A DNA stretch of 64,000 nucleotides from assembly GCA_905221605.1 (NCBI GenBank), contig CAJNDS010002095.1, positions 111,001 to 175,000 on the forward strand, in the 5' to 3' direction. A program made the translations under genes and the position numbers. The DNA is from Symbiodinium natans. Lineage: Eukaryota; Sar; Dinophyceae; Suessiales; Symbiodiniaceae. The notes under the pieces are model-generated. The model ran no database searches, was not told where the DNA came from, and saw only the letters and a list, made by a program, of their open reading frames with translations. The number at the start of each line of letters is the position of its first letter. The stretch's first letter is position 1. Shown here one piece after another: positions 43,159 to 53,872 of the stretch.

Positions 43159-43770
43159 CTCCGTGATGGGGTCAGGAGCAAACCTATAAAGCCAATAGGC
43201 CTATCAAGCCTATCAAGTCTACAAAGCCTATAAAGCCAATAGGCCTGTAAAGCCTATAAAGCCTATAAAGCCAATAGGCCTGTAAAGACTATAGAGCCCA
43301 TAAAGCCTATAAAGCCAATAATGCGAATAAGCCGATAAAGCCTTCAAAGCCTATAGAGCCTAGAAAGCCTATAAAACCAATAAAGCTTGGCAAGCCTATA
43401 AACCCGGTATATCCTATAAACCCGATAAACACTATAAACCCTGTAAACCCTGTGAACCCTACAAACTCTACACTGTAGACCCCAACCCCTAGGCAAGGAT
43501 GATTTTTTCGCAGTTTTGGGTCAGGGGCTTTGCGTGATCCTAGGCCTTTATGCATCAATAAAAGATTCACCCTTAGCGAACCCTAAAGCCTGCATCCACG
43601 CACGGTTCCCTGCTCGACCTTGAAAGGACTCCCCAAAAAAGGCTTAGGGTTTAGGGTCCCCATGTGGCACCATCTGTGGAACATCCGGCCAACCCTAAAC
43701 CCTAAACCCTAAACCCTAAACCCTAAACCCTAGACCCTAGACCCTAAACCCTAAACCCCAAACCCCAAAC

Positions 43771-43864
43771 CCTATCTTTCAACCACTCAAGACAGCCTCT
43801 GATTGACGGCAGCAGCAGCCTTTCAGCACTCGCGATGTCGGCACCCGCATGTCCAAACAACCCG
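43771..43864 (-). CDS. Candidate exon, acceptor unclear
   Basis: Donor GATAGG|GTTTGGGG. Frame GADIASAERLLLPSIRGCLE... is strongly protein-like. Upstream is pyrimidine-rich (TTTCTCTTTTGTTTCGTATC) but I find no AG at the edge. Confidence 0.35.
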
Positions 43865-44007
43865 CCAGATACGAAACAAAAGAGAAACCCAAACCCAAAA
43901 CCCTAACCCTAAACCCTAAACCCTAAACCCTAACCCCTAAACCCTAAACCCTAAACCCTAAAACCCAACACCAGTGACCCAACAGGGGCCTAGAAGCAGA
44001 AAGTTAC

Positions 44008-44055
44008 CCGGCCTATCTCAGTGAACACCGGGCACCACTCGTAGGACTCGGTAGG
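44008..44055 (-). CDS. Candidate exon, 48 nt, phase 0-0
   Basis: Acceptor AAGGTATGAG, donor GTAACTTTC. Frame PTESYEWCPVFTEIGR. Confidence 0.5.
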
Positions 44056-44149
44056 CTCATACCTTGAAAACAAATGCAGGCAAGCAGGGCTTAGGGTTTG
44101 GGGTTGAGGTTTAAGGGTCAAGGGCAAGATGTGGGGGTGTTTCGGGTTC

Positions 44150-44256
44150 AGGTTGAGATGTTCCCCCTTATACTAACAGTCCTTAATGGGGATTGCAATA
44201 CGGGTACGATCATCCCTATTAAGGGCTGCTAGTATATGGGGGGAACATCCCAACTT
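44150..44256. mobile_element. MITE-like element, family A copy 6
   Basis: GGTTGAGATGTTCCCCCTTA ... ATGGGGGGAACATCCCAACTT, interior ACTAACAGTCCTTAATGGGG. Confidence 0.85.
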
Positions 44257-44358
44257 AAGAGGAAATACTTCGGAATTTCCTAAACCCTAAACCCTAAACC
44301 CTAAACCCTAAACCCTAAACCCTAAACCCTAAACCCTAAACCCTAAACGGGGGAACAC

Positions 44359-44399
44359 CAAGGTTCATGATCCAGGGGACTTCTGATCTCCGAAAGCGC
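44359..44399 (-). CDS. Candidate exon, 41 nt
   Basis: Acceptor GTGATAAG, donor GTGTTCC. Frame ALSEIRSPLDHEP. Confidence 0.4.
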
Positions 44400-44537
44400 C
44401 TTATCACTTATCAAAGACCAGCCCCCGTGAGCAGGGATTCGCGTTTGCTGTGCACTGGGCTTGAGTGACGAATTTTCTGGCAATGTGTAGAATAGCCGAG
44501 TGCTCAAACCTTAAACCCTAGACGCTAACCCTAAACC

Positions 44538-44759
44538 ACCCTAAACCCTAAACCCTAAACCCTAAACCCTAAACCCTAAACCCTAAACCCTAAACCCTAA
44601 ACCCTAAACCCTAAACCCTAAACCCTAAACCCAAAACCATAAACCCTAAACCCTAAACCCTAAACCCTAAACCCTAAACCCTAAACCCTAAACCCTAAAC
44701 CCTAAACCCTAAACCCTAAACCCTAAACCCTAAACCCTAAACCCTAAACCCTAAACCCT
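44538..44759 (-). repeat. (CCCTAAA)n array, about 220 bp
   Basis: The longest near-perfect array in the window, interrupted once by CCCAAAACCATAAACCC near 44631. It directly forms the 5' end of the intron after the exon at 44757-44820 (minus sense). Confidence 0.95.
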
Positions 44760-44820
44760 GGCCGCGGGGCTCGAGGCGCTGTGCCGTCGGGGGTCGCAGC
44801 TGCCGGACCTCGAAGCCTGC
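44757..44820 (-). CDS. Candidate exon with strong acceptor and heptamer donor
   Basis: Acceptor ATCTGCTCCCCCAG; donor CCAGG|GTTTAGGG. Frame QASRSGSCDPRRHSASSP... The plus strand also has an attractive open frame (LAAGLEALCRRGSQLPD), so strand rests on splice sites. Confidence 0.5.
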
Positions 44821-44903
44821 CTGGGGGAGCAGATTTTTAGCAAGGATGGGTGTTTTTTAAGGTTTAGGGTTTAGGGTTTAGGGTATTCCGAAGTATGATC
44901 CTC

Positions 44904-45021
44904 TTAACTTGGGATGTTCCCCCTTACACTAACAGTCCTTCATGGGGATTATAGTACCCTTATAGTACCCCCATAAGAGTCCCTGTTGAGGACTGTTCGC
45001 ATAAGGGGAAACTTCAACATG
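44904..45021. mobile_element. MITE-like element, family A copy 7 with 9-bp flanking repeat
   Basis: AACTTGGGATGTTCCCCCTT ... TAAGGGGAAACTTCAAC, flanked by ATGATCCTC on both sides (44895-44903, 45022-45030). The host sequence (AAGTATGATCCTCTTAA ... AAAAGGGAAAATGTAA) has an uninterrupted relative near 3737-3800. Confidence 0.8.
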
Positions 45022-45801
45022 ATGATCCTCAGAACCCCCCCCCCCCCCCGGCCCCACAAAAGGGGATGTATGCAATGTCCAAAGGGCCCACCTAGCACGC
45101 TCCTGTTAAACGCCCCAAAAGGGAAAATGTAAAATGTTTCAAGGGGCCTAGACAGGGTTTAGGGGTTTTGGTGACTTGGGGTTGAAGGGGCTTCGGGTTT
45201 AGGGTTTACGGTTTAGGGTTTAGGGTTTAGGGAGGGTGTCTGGTTGAGACGATGGTTTAGGGCTTGGGGTCCAGGGTTGAGGGCTCAGTAAAAATCATAT
45301 GGGGTTTAGGTTTGAGTCGGTTTGATGTTTGAGTTCCATTTTTGGCCCTAAACCAAAATCCACAACCCCAAACCCTAAAACTCAAAAACCATGAGTCATA
45401 AAAGAAAGAAAACAAAGAGAACCCTCAAACCCAAACTACAAAAAAAACCCTAAACCCGCAAAACCTTAAACCCGAAACCCCTAGACCCTAAACCCCTGAA
45501 CCCTACACCCCAAACACTGAACCCTAAACCCCTAAACCCTCAACCCCTAAACCCTAAACCCACAACCCCTGAACGCCAAACCCTCAACCCCTAAACCCTC
45601 AACCCCTGAAACCCTAAACCCCTAAACAAAGAACCCCTAGACACTCAACCCCTGACCCCCCCCCCCCCCCTAAACCCCTCAGCCCCTAAACCCCCCAACC
45701 CCCAAACACCCAAACCCTACACCCTAAACCCTAAACCCTAGACCCAAACCCTAAACCCTAAACCCTAAACCCTAAACCCCTCAACCCCTCAACCCCTAAA
45801 C

Positions 45802-45861
45802 CCCTCAAGCGCCCCGCGCAAAGGAAGGGCAGGTCGTAGATGGTCCGAAGGAATAGCAGCC
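45802..45861 (-). CDS. Candidate exon with heptamer donor, 60 nt
   Basis: Acceptor CCACCCTGGAG; donor GAGGG|GTTTAGGGG. Frame LLFLRTIYDLPFLCAGRLR, hydrophobic. Confidence 0.5.
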
Positions 45862-46220
45862 CTCCAGGGTGGCTGTAAGGTTCAAGGGTTTAGGGTTTCG
45901 GGTTTGGGGTTTAGGGTTTAGGGTTGAGGGCTTAGGGTTTAGGGCTTCGGGTTTAGGGTTTAGGGTCAGGATGGGGAACATTTGCTTTCTCAGGGTGGCT
46001 GCGGTCAGATAAGAGCCCGATACAGCAAGTTAGGACCGAAGACCGAATGACTTTTTCACGGAGCCTCCGCTAAACCCTACACCCTAAACCCCGCTAGTAC
46101 CTTGTTAAACCAGTATTTCATGGAAGCCACTTTTTCATGGCACCATAAACCCTAAACTCCTACACTGTACACCCTCAATCCCAAACCCCTAAGCTTTAAA
46201 CCCGAAACCCTGAACCCTAC

Positions 46221-46261
46221 CCGACTGGCCTGCGCTGAAGGCCTTCAACGCAGTCCATAGC
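46221..46261 (-). CDS. Candidate exon, 41 nt
   Basis: Acceptor GGTTGCTCCAAG, donor GTAGGGTTC. Frame AMDCVEGLQRRPV. Confidence 0.45.
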
Positions 46262-46619
46262 CTTGGAGCAACCAGAGCTGCATGGAGTTGAGGGTTTAGG
46301 GTTTAGGGTTAGGGTCTGGGCTTTGTGGTCTAGGGTTTAGGGTATTTGGAGGTCGCAGAGCAGATGATCTTGCTGAAGCATTAGGAGAAGAAAACAGAAT
46401 GCAGGAGAGCAAGTTGCCATCATTCCTCCCTTCCAAACCCCGTGTTGGTACAACACAGGGCTTGGTAAGGGTATAATGATGGTTACCTAGGCCCCTGCAT
46501 TCTGGTTGGCTTGTGCTGCATCTGTTCTGCCTAAACCCTGAACCCTCCTGAGCCCTAGACCCTAAACCCTAAACCCGAAACCCTAAACCCTAACCCCTAA
46601 ACCCTAAACCAAACCGCAC

Positions 46620-46654
46620 CCTGTCAACCGGGACTTCCCACCAGTGCGCAAGTC
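46620..46654 (-). CDS. Candidate small exon, 35 nt
   Basis: Acceptor TTTGGCTACTAG, donor GTGCGG. Frame LAHWWEVPVDR. Confidence 0.45.
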
Positions 46655-47108
46655 CTAGTAGCCAAACATGCTTCACGCTCGCCCCCCCCCCCCCCCCCCC
46701 CCCCTTCTCCCACCCACCGATCTAGAGACCGAACCCCAAAACCCAAACCCCAAGCCCTAAACCCTAAATCCAAACCTTAAAACCCAAACCCCAAACACTA
46801 AACCCCAAACCCTATCCCTAAACCCTGAACCCTAAACCCCAAACACTAAACCCCAAACCCCTGAACCCTAAACCCCAAACCCTAACCCCAGCCCCAAACC
46901 CTGAACCCCAAACCCTGAAACTTGAACCCCCAAAGCAAAACCCCAACGCCCAAACCCTGAACCCCAAACTCCAAACTCCAAACCCCAAACCCTACACCCT
47001 AAACCCTGGAAAGCCTAACCCCCAAACCCTAAACCCTAAACCCTAAACCCTGGAAAGCCCAAACCACCCTAAACCCTAAAAGCCTGAGCCCTGAACTTGC
47101 AATCATGC

Positions 47109-47147
47109 TTGGGTCCCCCACCGCTTGTCTGGAAACGGATACCTGTG
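47109..47147 (-). CDS. Candidate small exon, 39 nt, phase 0-0
   Basis: Acceptor AACTCTGCAG, GC donor. Frame HRYPFPDKRWGTQ. Confidence 0.4.
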
Positions 47148-47609
47148 CTGCAGAGTTTTTAGGGTTTGGGGTTTGGGGTTTAAAGAGTTTGGGGTTTGGG
47201 GTTTGGGGTTTAGAGAGTTTTGAGGGTTTAGGGTTCAGGATTTCAAGGGCTTAAGGGTTCAAGGGTGTCAGGGTTGCTCCCTAATACTGCCCTCTACTCC
47301 CTGAGGAACCCTAAGCTTTCCCAGGTACCTAAACCGTAAACCCTAAACCCTAAACCCTAAACCCTAAACCCTAAACCCTAAACCCTAAACTCTCCCCAAG
47401 CTCTCTACCCTAAACACTAGCTATGAGTTGTCAATACTGTAAGGGTGCAACCTGAGGTCCAAGGCTCCAAGGGCTTGGGGTCTATGACAAGACCTGGATT
47501 CCAAACTCTAATCTCCAAACCCGAAGCCCTACACCCTACACCCTACACCCTAAACCCTAAACCCTAAACCCTAAACCCTAAACCCTAAACCCTAAATCGC
47601 TTAAGGTGC

Positions 47610-47636
47610 CCGAAGCGGCTCCCAGAGCCAAAAGGT
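47610..47636 (-). CDS. Possible micro-exon, 27 nt
   Basis: Acceptor GGGCACTAG, GC donor. Frame TFWLWEPLR. Too short to be sure. Confidence 0.3.
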
Positions 47637-48003
47637 CTAGTGCCCAGGGTTGCGGGTTTCGGGTTCAGGGGTTAGGGGTTTAGGGTTTAGGGTTTAGGGT
47701 TTAAGGTTTAGGGTTTAGGGTTTAGGGGCTAGGGTTTAGGGTTTAGGGTTTCCGGTTTAGGGTTTAGGGTGCCCCCTTAGGAGCTGAGGACCACCTCAAA
47801 TGACCACAGGGCGCGAAAACTCCCACGCAAGCGGAAAAAGCGACCTAGATTCCCTTAAACCCTAAGCGGTTTGGGGTTCCGGGTTGGGGAATGAGGGTTT
47901 AGGGTTAATTAGGGTTTAGGGTTTAGGGAAAACCCTGGAGCCCTCAACCGATCCTAGCTTGCACCAGCTGCCAAACGGTCATGATGAGCATCGAAACATG
48001 ACG

Positions 48004-48102
48004 GTTTAGGGTTTAGGGTTTAGGGTTTAGGGTTTAGGGTTTAGGGTTTAGGGTTTAGGGTTTAGGGTTTAGGGTTTAGGGTTTAGGGTTTAGGGTTTAG
48101 GG
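48004..48102 (+). repeat. (TTTAGGG)n array, about 100 bp
   Basis: Fourteen perfect heptamers. Confidence 0.95.
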
Positions 48103-48150
48103 ACGCCCGAACCCCAAGAATAGCTAGGCACTCTCCGACCCAAGACAAAC

Positions 48151-48246
48151 CTAGGAATAAAAAGTGGTCGCCCTTGTTGGTTGAAAGGGGTTTATACGGG
48201 AACCCCAACCCGTAGAAAAGGAAACAAAGGCCTACTCCGGGTCCTA
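48151..48246. mobile_element. Family F element copy 3
   Basis: CTAGGAATAAAAAGTGG ... GGCCTACTCCGGGTCCTAG; a lone right end lies at 48355-48374. Confidence 0.6.
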
Positions 48247-48507
48247 GTCCAAGAAAAAGATCGGCTCGGGTGGCCAAAAACACAAACCATTCCAAACCCT
48301 AAACCCTAAACCCTAAACCCCAAACCCCAAACTCTAAACCCTTAACCCCAACAAGGGCCTACTCCGGGTCCTAGCTCTCCGTCGACGTTAGTAAGTGGAA
48401 ACAACGACATTTGCCCAAAAAGCCCTCCACCGGAGCATTTTGCCCTAGAAGCCCTCAACCCTAAACCCTAAACCCTAAACCCTAACCCTAAACCCTAAAC
48501 CCTAAAC

Positions 48508-48594
48508 GTTCTGGGAAAAGCTCAAGGCCCCCGCGTCCGAAGGCCGAAGAAGATGACGGCCACCAGGCGAATGACATCCATGATCGACCGAGTC
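48508..48594 (-). CDS. Candidate exon, possibly membrane-spanning
   Basis: Acceptor ATGCATCGAG. With the heptamer donor GTTTAGGG the frame is DSVDHGCHSPGG... (29 codons). With a GC donor at 48528 the frame is SIMDVIRLVAVIFFGLRTRG, a hydrophobic helix. Confidence 0.4.
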
Positions 48595-49406
48595 CTCGAT
48601 GCATAATGGCAGTTTGGGGTTTAGGGTTTAGGGTAAAGGAGGTTTAGGAGGTTTTAGGATGTTTTCGGAGCTTTTAGGAGGTTTTTAGGAGGTTTGGGAG
48701 GGTGAGCAGCGGGTGTGGGGTTTATAGAGTGCTGGATGATATCGGATGTTAACAGGTTCAGGGGTTCATTGAGGCTCCAGGTGCTTGGCAGGGCTTTTCG
48801 CGTCTAGGAACCCCAAGCACTCAACCCTAAACTGTAACCCTAAACCCAAAAACCTAAACCCTAAACCCCGTCTAGGGTACAGCTTTTGCACGCCTGGCTT
48901 GACAGCATTGGGCCATCGATCCCCTTAACCCCGACTGGCTCTTAGTAGTGACATTCCCCCTACATACGTTAAGGGATTATGTGAGGTATCCTAAACCCTA
49001 AACTCTAAACCCTAAACCCTAAACCCTAAACCCTAAACCCTAAACCCTAAACCCTAAACCCTATCATAAGAACCCGTAACCTCAAACCTTCGGGCCTTTG
49101 GGGTTCCAGAAGCCCAAAGGCAAGAACGTACAATGAACCTGTGGCTGAAATCTCAGGGAACCTTGAACCCCAACTACACCCTAAACCCTAAATCCTAAAC
49201 CCTAAATCCTAAACCCTAAATCCTAAATCCTAAACCCTGAATCCCAAACCCTAAGCCTGAACACGAACCCTAAACCCTGGACCCTTTTGAGCCCAGTGCC
49301 AGACACAGGCCCCACGACTTAGCTAAAACCCTAAACCCTAAACCCTAAACCCTAAACCCTAAACCCTAAACCCATCTCCCCCCTTCTCCCCTCCCCACAC
49401 CAGCAC

Positions 49407-49469
49407 TAGGGCTGCGGCCAGATGAAGGCCAGGGTGCAGAAGATGGCGATGAGGATTATCATGTTCGAC
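49407..49469 (-). CDS. Candidate membrane-segment exon, 63 nt
   Basis: Acceptor CTAGACCCAG, donor GTGCTG. Frame SNMIILIAIFCTLAFIWPQP, a plausible transmembrane helix. Confidence 0.45.
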
Positions 49470-49794
49470 CTGGGTCTAGGGTGTAGTTTAGGGTTTAGGG
49501 TTTAGGGTTTAGGGTTTAGGGTTTAGGGTTTAGGGTTTAGGCGAACCCTAAACCCCAAACCCTAAACCCTAAGGTGTACCTAAACTCCCAGGTTCCAAGC
49601 GCGAAAACAAGGGTCTGAAAAGTCTGCATAGGGGTCTAATGGGTTCAAAAACATACCCAAGCACCTGCTCCGGTAGGAATGTCGAGCATGGAAAAGCTTA
49701 GGGTTTAGGGTTTAGGGTCTAGGGTTTAGGGTTTAGGGTTTAGGGTTTAGCCAAACCAGTCCGCATTCGGGACACCGGTACGGCCACGGGGGAC

Positions 49795-49845
49795 GTAATT
49801 TCTGAACTTGTCCTCAGCTAGTTCGAGGTCACTCTGAAAGTCATC
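49795..49845 (-). CDS. Candidate exon, 51 nt, phase 0-0
   Basis: Acceptor TCTTCGTTAG, donor GTCCCC. Frame DDFQSDLELAEDKFRNY, helix-like and acidic. Confidence 0.5.
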
Positions 49846-50051
49846 CTAACGAAGACTTGCTTAAACCGATAAGGAAGTTAAATACCAGATATCCCCCCAA
49901 GGTCCTACCCAGTCCCAAGCCCTAAACCCCAAGCCCTACGCCCACAAGCTCCGAACCCAGACCAGATATTCGTAAACCAACAAAGAAGACAAGTACCAAA
50001 ACAGTTCTGGGTTTGGGGTTCAGGGTTTGGGGTTTAGGGTTGACGGTTTAC

Positions 50052-50151
50052 CCCCGGAGGCAGGCAGAATACTCAGGCGCAAGCAGAATCGCCTTCCAAA
50101 CAAGTCTGAAGATGTTGTTGCCTTTGTGATGCGCTCAGCAACATTCTGCAG
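50052..50151 (-). CDS. Candidate exon with good splice sites, 100 nt
   Basis: Acceptor TGGGTTCAG, donor GTAAACC. Frame LQNVAERITKATTSSDLFGR..., 33 codons. Other minus frames are closed. No family recognised. Confidence 0.6.
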
Positions 50152-50776
50152 CTGAACCCAGTTTCGGGTTTTAGGGTTTCCATGTTTCAGGGTTTAGAGT
50201 TTAGGGTTTGAGGGCTTGGATGTTTTTGTTTAGGGTTTCAGGCCTTAGGGTTTGAGGCTTCAGGGTGTGGAGTTTAATGGTTTTGCGGTTTTGGGCCAGA
50301 GGTTTAGGGTTTTTGGGGTTCAGGGTTTGGAATTCTCATGGAGTGCATAAGTGAACCTGCACAAAATAAAAGCAAGCAGGACACCACCCGCGGATACCCT
50401 ACCCAGATAAGCTCACCATCCCAAATCCCCAAACCCTAAAACCGAAACCCTGAACCCTAAACCCGAAACCCTAAACCCTAAACCCTAACCCCTAAACCCA
50501 AACCCGAAACCCTAAACCCTCAACCTAAACCCCAAACCCGAAACCCGAAACCCTAAACCCTAAACCCCAAACCCGAAACCCTAAACCCCAAGCCCCAAAC
50601 CCAAAACCCCAAACCCTAAACCCCAAACCCGAACCCTAAGCCCTAAACCCTAAGCCCTAAACCCTAAACCCTGAACCCCAAACCCTAAACCCTAAACCCC
50701 AAATCTCAACCCTAAACCCTAAACCCTGAACCCCAAACCCCAAACCCTAAACCCTAAACCCTAAACCCTGTGGTAC

Positions 50777-50816
50777 CTCGTCTGTGATCGCAGAGCTCCT
50801 CCGAGGCGGCCCGGGC
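50777..50816 (-). CDS. Candidate small exon, 40 nt
   Basis: Acceptor CGGCATCGAG, donor GTACCAC. Frame ARAASEELCDHRR. Confidence 0.5.
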
Positions 50817-50848
50817 CTCGATGCCGTGTGGACATGAGGGCTTGGGCT

Positions 50849-50968
50849 TTTAGGGTTTAGGGTTTAGGGTTTAGGGTTTAGGGTTTAGGGTTTAGGGTTT
50901 AGGGTTTAGGGTTTAGGGTTTAGGGTTTAGGGTTTAGGGTTTAGGGTTTAGGGTTTAGGGTTTAGGGT
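50849..50968 (+). repeat. (TTTAGGG)n array, about 120 bp
   Basis: Seventeen near-perfect heptamers just 5' (minus sense) of the exon at 50777-50816. Confidence 0.95.
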
Positions 50969-51657
50969 TTTGGGGCTCTAAAGTTCGGGCCTTAAGCTTC
51001 AGGATTTAGGGCTGGTCAGTGCTTGCCTAAGGAGACTTGGGCAGCCCCATGGTGAATCTAGAGACCTTGAATGCTCAAACCCTAGCCCTAAACCCTAAAC
51101 CCTAAACCCCAAACCCTAAACCCTAAACCCTAAACCCTAAACCTCTAAACCTCTAATCGTCGACTCTTACAGCCTTGTTGCAAAGGTTTAGGGTTAGGCG
51201 TTAGGGCTTTAGGGGGCCGAAGCCCTCAACCCTAAACCCCAAACCCCAAACCCTAAACCCTAAACCCTAAACTCTAAACCCTAAACCCCAAACCCCAAAC
51301 CCCAAACCCCAAACCCTAAACCCCAAGCACGGGTATTGATTTCTAGTCCTGCTTATTCTCCCACTAGCACCTTAGTCAACAATTGTGTTCACCGTTCCTT
51401 TGGTCTTTCTACAGACCAAAACCCTAAACCCTAAACAATAGGAGACCTGGAAAGCCTAGAAACCCTAAACCCGGAAACCCTAAACGGCCCTAAACTGGAA
51501 ACAGTGAACCCTTGCCCCTAAACACTAGAAACCCTAAACCCTAAACCCTAAACCATAAAGCCTCAGCCCTAAACCCTAAACCCTAAACCCTAAACCCTAA
51601 ACCCTAAACCCGAATTCCCGAGACGAGTGGGAGCTCTGAGCCGCCAACCGCGCTCAC

Positions 51658-51711
51658 CTGGTATAGCTCCTCATCCAGGCCCAGGAAAGCCTCGGTGTTG
51701 TGGAAAGGCTT
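51658..51711 (-). CDS. Candidate exon with consensus GTGAGC donor, 54 nt
   Basis: Acceptor ACCGTAAG, donor CAG|GTGAGC, the best donor match in the window. Frame KPFHNTEAFLGLDEELYQ, phase 0-0. Confidence 0.6.
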
Positions 51712-52147
51712 CTTACGGTTTCGGGTTTAGGGTTTAGGGTTTAGGGTTTAGGGTTAGGGTGCAGGGTTTAGGGTTGAGGGTTTGGGGTTTAGGGTTTAGG
51801 GCTTAGGGTCTAGGGTTTAGGGGACGAATGTAGGGGATAAGGGCATACATGGGGGGGGGGGCCTTAGGGATGAGGGCGTAAGGGTAGGTCTAAACCCTAC
51901 AGTAAAACCTCAACCCTAAACCCCATGAGGGCTTAAGGCTTTAGGGGTTCAGGGCCTAGGGGTTTTGGGAAGTTTGCGGCTCGGTTTTGACGACGCCCTC
52001 GGGAGAAGCAAAGGAAGAAAGCTTTCACAAAGCCCGAAGCCCTTAAAGTTTGGTTACGGTTTAGGGTGTAACCCTACACCCTAAACCCCAAACCCTAAAC
52101 CCTAAACCCTAAACTCCAAGCCCTAAACCCTAAACCCCGACCTCAAC

Positions 52148-52235
52148 TCCACAACAGAGGAAGCAGACATCGAAGCCGGGCCGCATGGTCGCACATGACG
52201 TGGGTGAGCATCTGCGAGGACTTGAAGCCTGCGAA
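52148..52235 (-). CDS. Candidate exon, 88 nt
   Basis: Acceptor CACGGAAG, donor GTTGAGG. Frame FAGFKSSQMLTHVMCDHAAR..., 29 codons. Confidence 0.5.
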
Positions 52236-52628
52236 CTTCCGTGTTTGGACGAGGGGGTTAGGGTTTAGGGTTTAGGGTTTCGGGTTTAGGGTTTAGGGTG
52301 CAGGGTGTTTAGTTGTTGAGTGCGGGCTGGCCTCTTCTAAAGCTTCCAGAAAGGCAACGCGAAGATGTGCAATACACATCCGCGCTGAACAACCTACGCC
52401 CTAAACCCTAAACCCTAAACCCCAAACCCTAAACCCCAAACCCTAAACCTCCTAAAGCCCTACACCCTAAACGCTAGAAGAACACAGGAGGCCTTGAAAG
52501 GGTCAGCGGCTTGGGGAGTTGTTGTGCGTGACAAAGGACATGTACCCGTGGGCAGGTTTCGGGTTTAGGCTGTATGTAGGGCTTGGGACGTATAGGGCTC
52601 AGGGTAGGTTTGGGGTCTGTCCAAATAG

Positions 52629-52868
52629 GGATCTCTCCAGACAACGCTTCTGCATTCAGACTTGCCAACAAAGCATCGAACTCATCATCGCCTGTCCATG
52701 CCTGTGTGGGATCGAGACCCATGTCTAGCATGTGATTGGCCAGTTCTGGGTCCTTGAAGAAGACGTCTTCGTTGCCGGGAACCGTAACCGGTTCAAATGC
52801 GTGACAAGAACTCGCAGCTTCTGTAGGCTCCATTGGGCAGCCACGCCCTCCTCGGCCAAGTGCTCCAG
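52629..52868 (-). CDS. Longer candidate exon, about 240 nt
   Basis: Acceptor AAACCCAAAG at 52869-52872. One frame stays open through FEPVTVPGNEDVFFKDPELA and LDMGLDPTQAWTGDDEFDAL to about 52629, then runs into heptamer-like codons; a GTACATG donor near 52543 would extend it. Acidic and helix-rich. A second frame (LEHLAEEGVAAQW...) is open only at the start. Confidence 0.55.
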
Positions 52869-52871
52869 CTT

Positions 52872-52974
52872 TGGGTTTAGGGTTTAGGGTTTAGGGTTTA
52901 GGGTTTAGGGTTTAGGGTTTAGGGTTTAGGGTTTAGGGTTTAGGGTTTAGGGTTTAGGGTTTAGGGTTTAGGGT
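52872..52974 (+). repeat. (TTTAGGG)n array in a short intron
   Basis: Fourteen heptamers that make up most of the proposed 142-bp intron between 53012 and 52868. Confidence 0.95.
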
Positions 52975-53011
52975 GAATCTCGCATCCCTCAAGCTCTGGG
53001 GGGCTGCTTAC

Positions 53012-53035
53012 TTGGTCTTCCTCCCATTCGCGTTT
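53012..53035 (-). CDS. Possible micro-exon before GTAAGC
   Basis: Eight codons KREWEEDQ ending at consensus donor GTAAGC; acceptor AACCCAACGAG is weak. Confidence 0.3.
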
Positions 53036-53109
53036 CTCGTTGGGTTTAGGGCCTAGGGTTTACGGGTTTGGGTTTAGGCCTTAAAGGGCTTGGGGCTTGG
53101 GGGCCTTAC

Positions 53110-53146
53110 AGAAGCCTGTCTCTGAAGCTGTAGCCCGCATACGACT
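53110..53146 (-). CDS. Candidate small exon, 37 nt
   Basis: Pyrimidine-rich acceptor (CTTCTTTTGTGTAAG), donor GTAAGG. Frame SRMRATASETGF. Confidence 0.45.
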
Positions 53147-53422
53147 CTTACACAAAAGAAGCTCTCCTCCAGGACTTAGCTCGAAACCCGAAACCCTAAG
53201 CCCTAAGGCCTAAACGCTATGAAACCTGGCGGGGGGGGGCAGGGGTCCTTCAGGACATGGGATTTGGGAGGCCCGCCCTAAACCCAAAACTCTGAGCCCT
53301 ACACCCTCAAACCCTGGGGTTTAGGGTTCAGGGTCTAGGGTTTACCCCACACTCAAAACAAAAAAGACACACAAAAACAATCACAACTGAGGGACGTGTA
53401 AGCAGCGATCGGGCCTGGTGAG

Positions 53423-53462
53423 TTTTTTTTTTTTTTTTTTTTTTTGGGGGGGGGGGGGGGGG
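53423..53462 (+). repeat. T23-G17 composite homopolymer
   Basis: Twenty-three T followed directly by seventeen G; second instance of the junction seen at 21069-21100. Confidence 0.95.
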
Positions 53463-53615
53463 CAATCTCTGCTCGATTCCTGTGAGTTCAGCCCCGTGAG
53501 TATTGAAGCGCTTGAACCCTGAACCCTAAGCCCTAAACCCCAAACCCCAAACCCTAAACCCTAAACCCTAAACCCCAAACCCTAAACCCTAAACCCTAAA
53601 CCCTAAGCGCTAAGC

Positions 53616-53679
53616 CCGGTCCAGGGGCCCTGCCTTCCCACCATTCCGATAGCGCGGCCCAGTAGGGGGCGATGTTTGC
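53616..53679 (-). CDS. Candidate exon, 64 nt
   Basis: Acceptor GCGCCTCTACCAG, GC donor. Frame ANIAPYWAALSEWWEGRAPG, very protein-like. Confidence 0.5.
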
Positions 53680-53872
53680 CTGGTAGAGGCGCGAACCCTA
53701 AACCCTAAACCCTAAACCCTAAACCCTAAACCCTAAACCCTAAACCCTAAACCCCAAACCCTATAAACCCTAAACCGAAGTAAAACCTATGTAGGCCCTA
53801 AACCCCCAACCCGAAAAACACAGGAACAACCCTAAACCCTGAACCCTGAACCCTGAACCCTAAACCCTAAAC

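Larger units (their letters stand above)
34000..44500. repeat. Intronic telomere-like heptamer landscape, segment 5
   Basis: TTTAGGG near 34856-34917, TTTAGGGG 34918-35105, TTTAGGG 36976-37057, 39560-39675, 40970-41005 and 41800-41855; CCCTAAA near 34265-34310, 34600-34735, 38055-38105, 38940-38975, 40272-40376, 43695-43770 and 44279-44347; CCCTAAAA-type 38745-38870. G/C runs near 34733-34752, 35630-35648, 36785-36797 and 42967-42982. A (TATAAAGCC)n-like degenerate tract fills 43185-43450. Unique stretches: 33.3-33.7, 35.2-35.8, 36.1-36.3 (good plus-strand frame RLNDILSRCEKGELAWY, strand unresolved), 37.4-37.6 and 40.48-40.74 kb. Confidence 0.8.

Noticed and set aside
44757-44820. Plus-strand exon reading LAAGLEALCRRGSQLPD
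   Set aside because: Attractive frame but no plus-strand splice signals; the minus strand has a pyrimidine-tract acceptor and heptamer donor. Kept as an alternative only.
52753-52788. 36-nt intron splitting the 52629-52868 exon
   Set aside because: Too short for a spliceosomal intron; one continuous frame covers the region without it.
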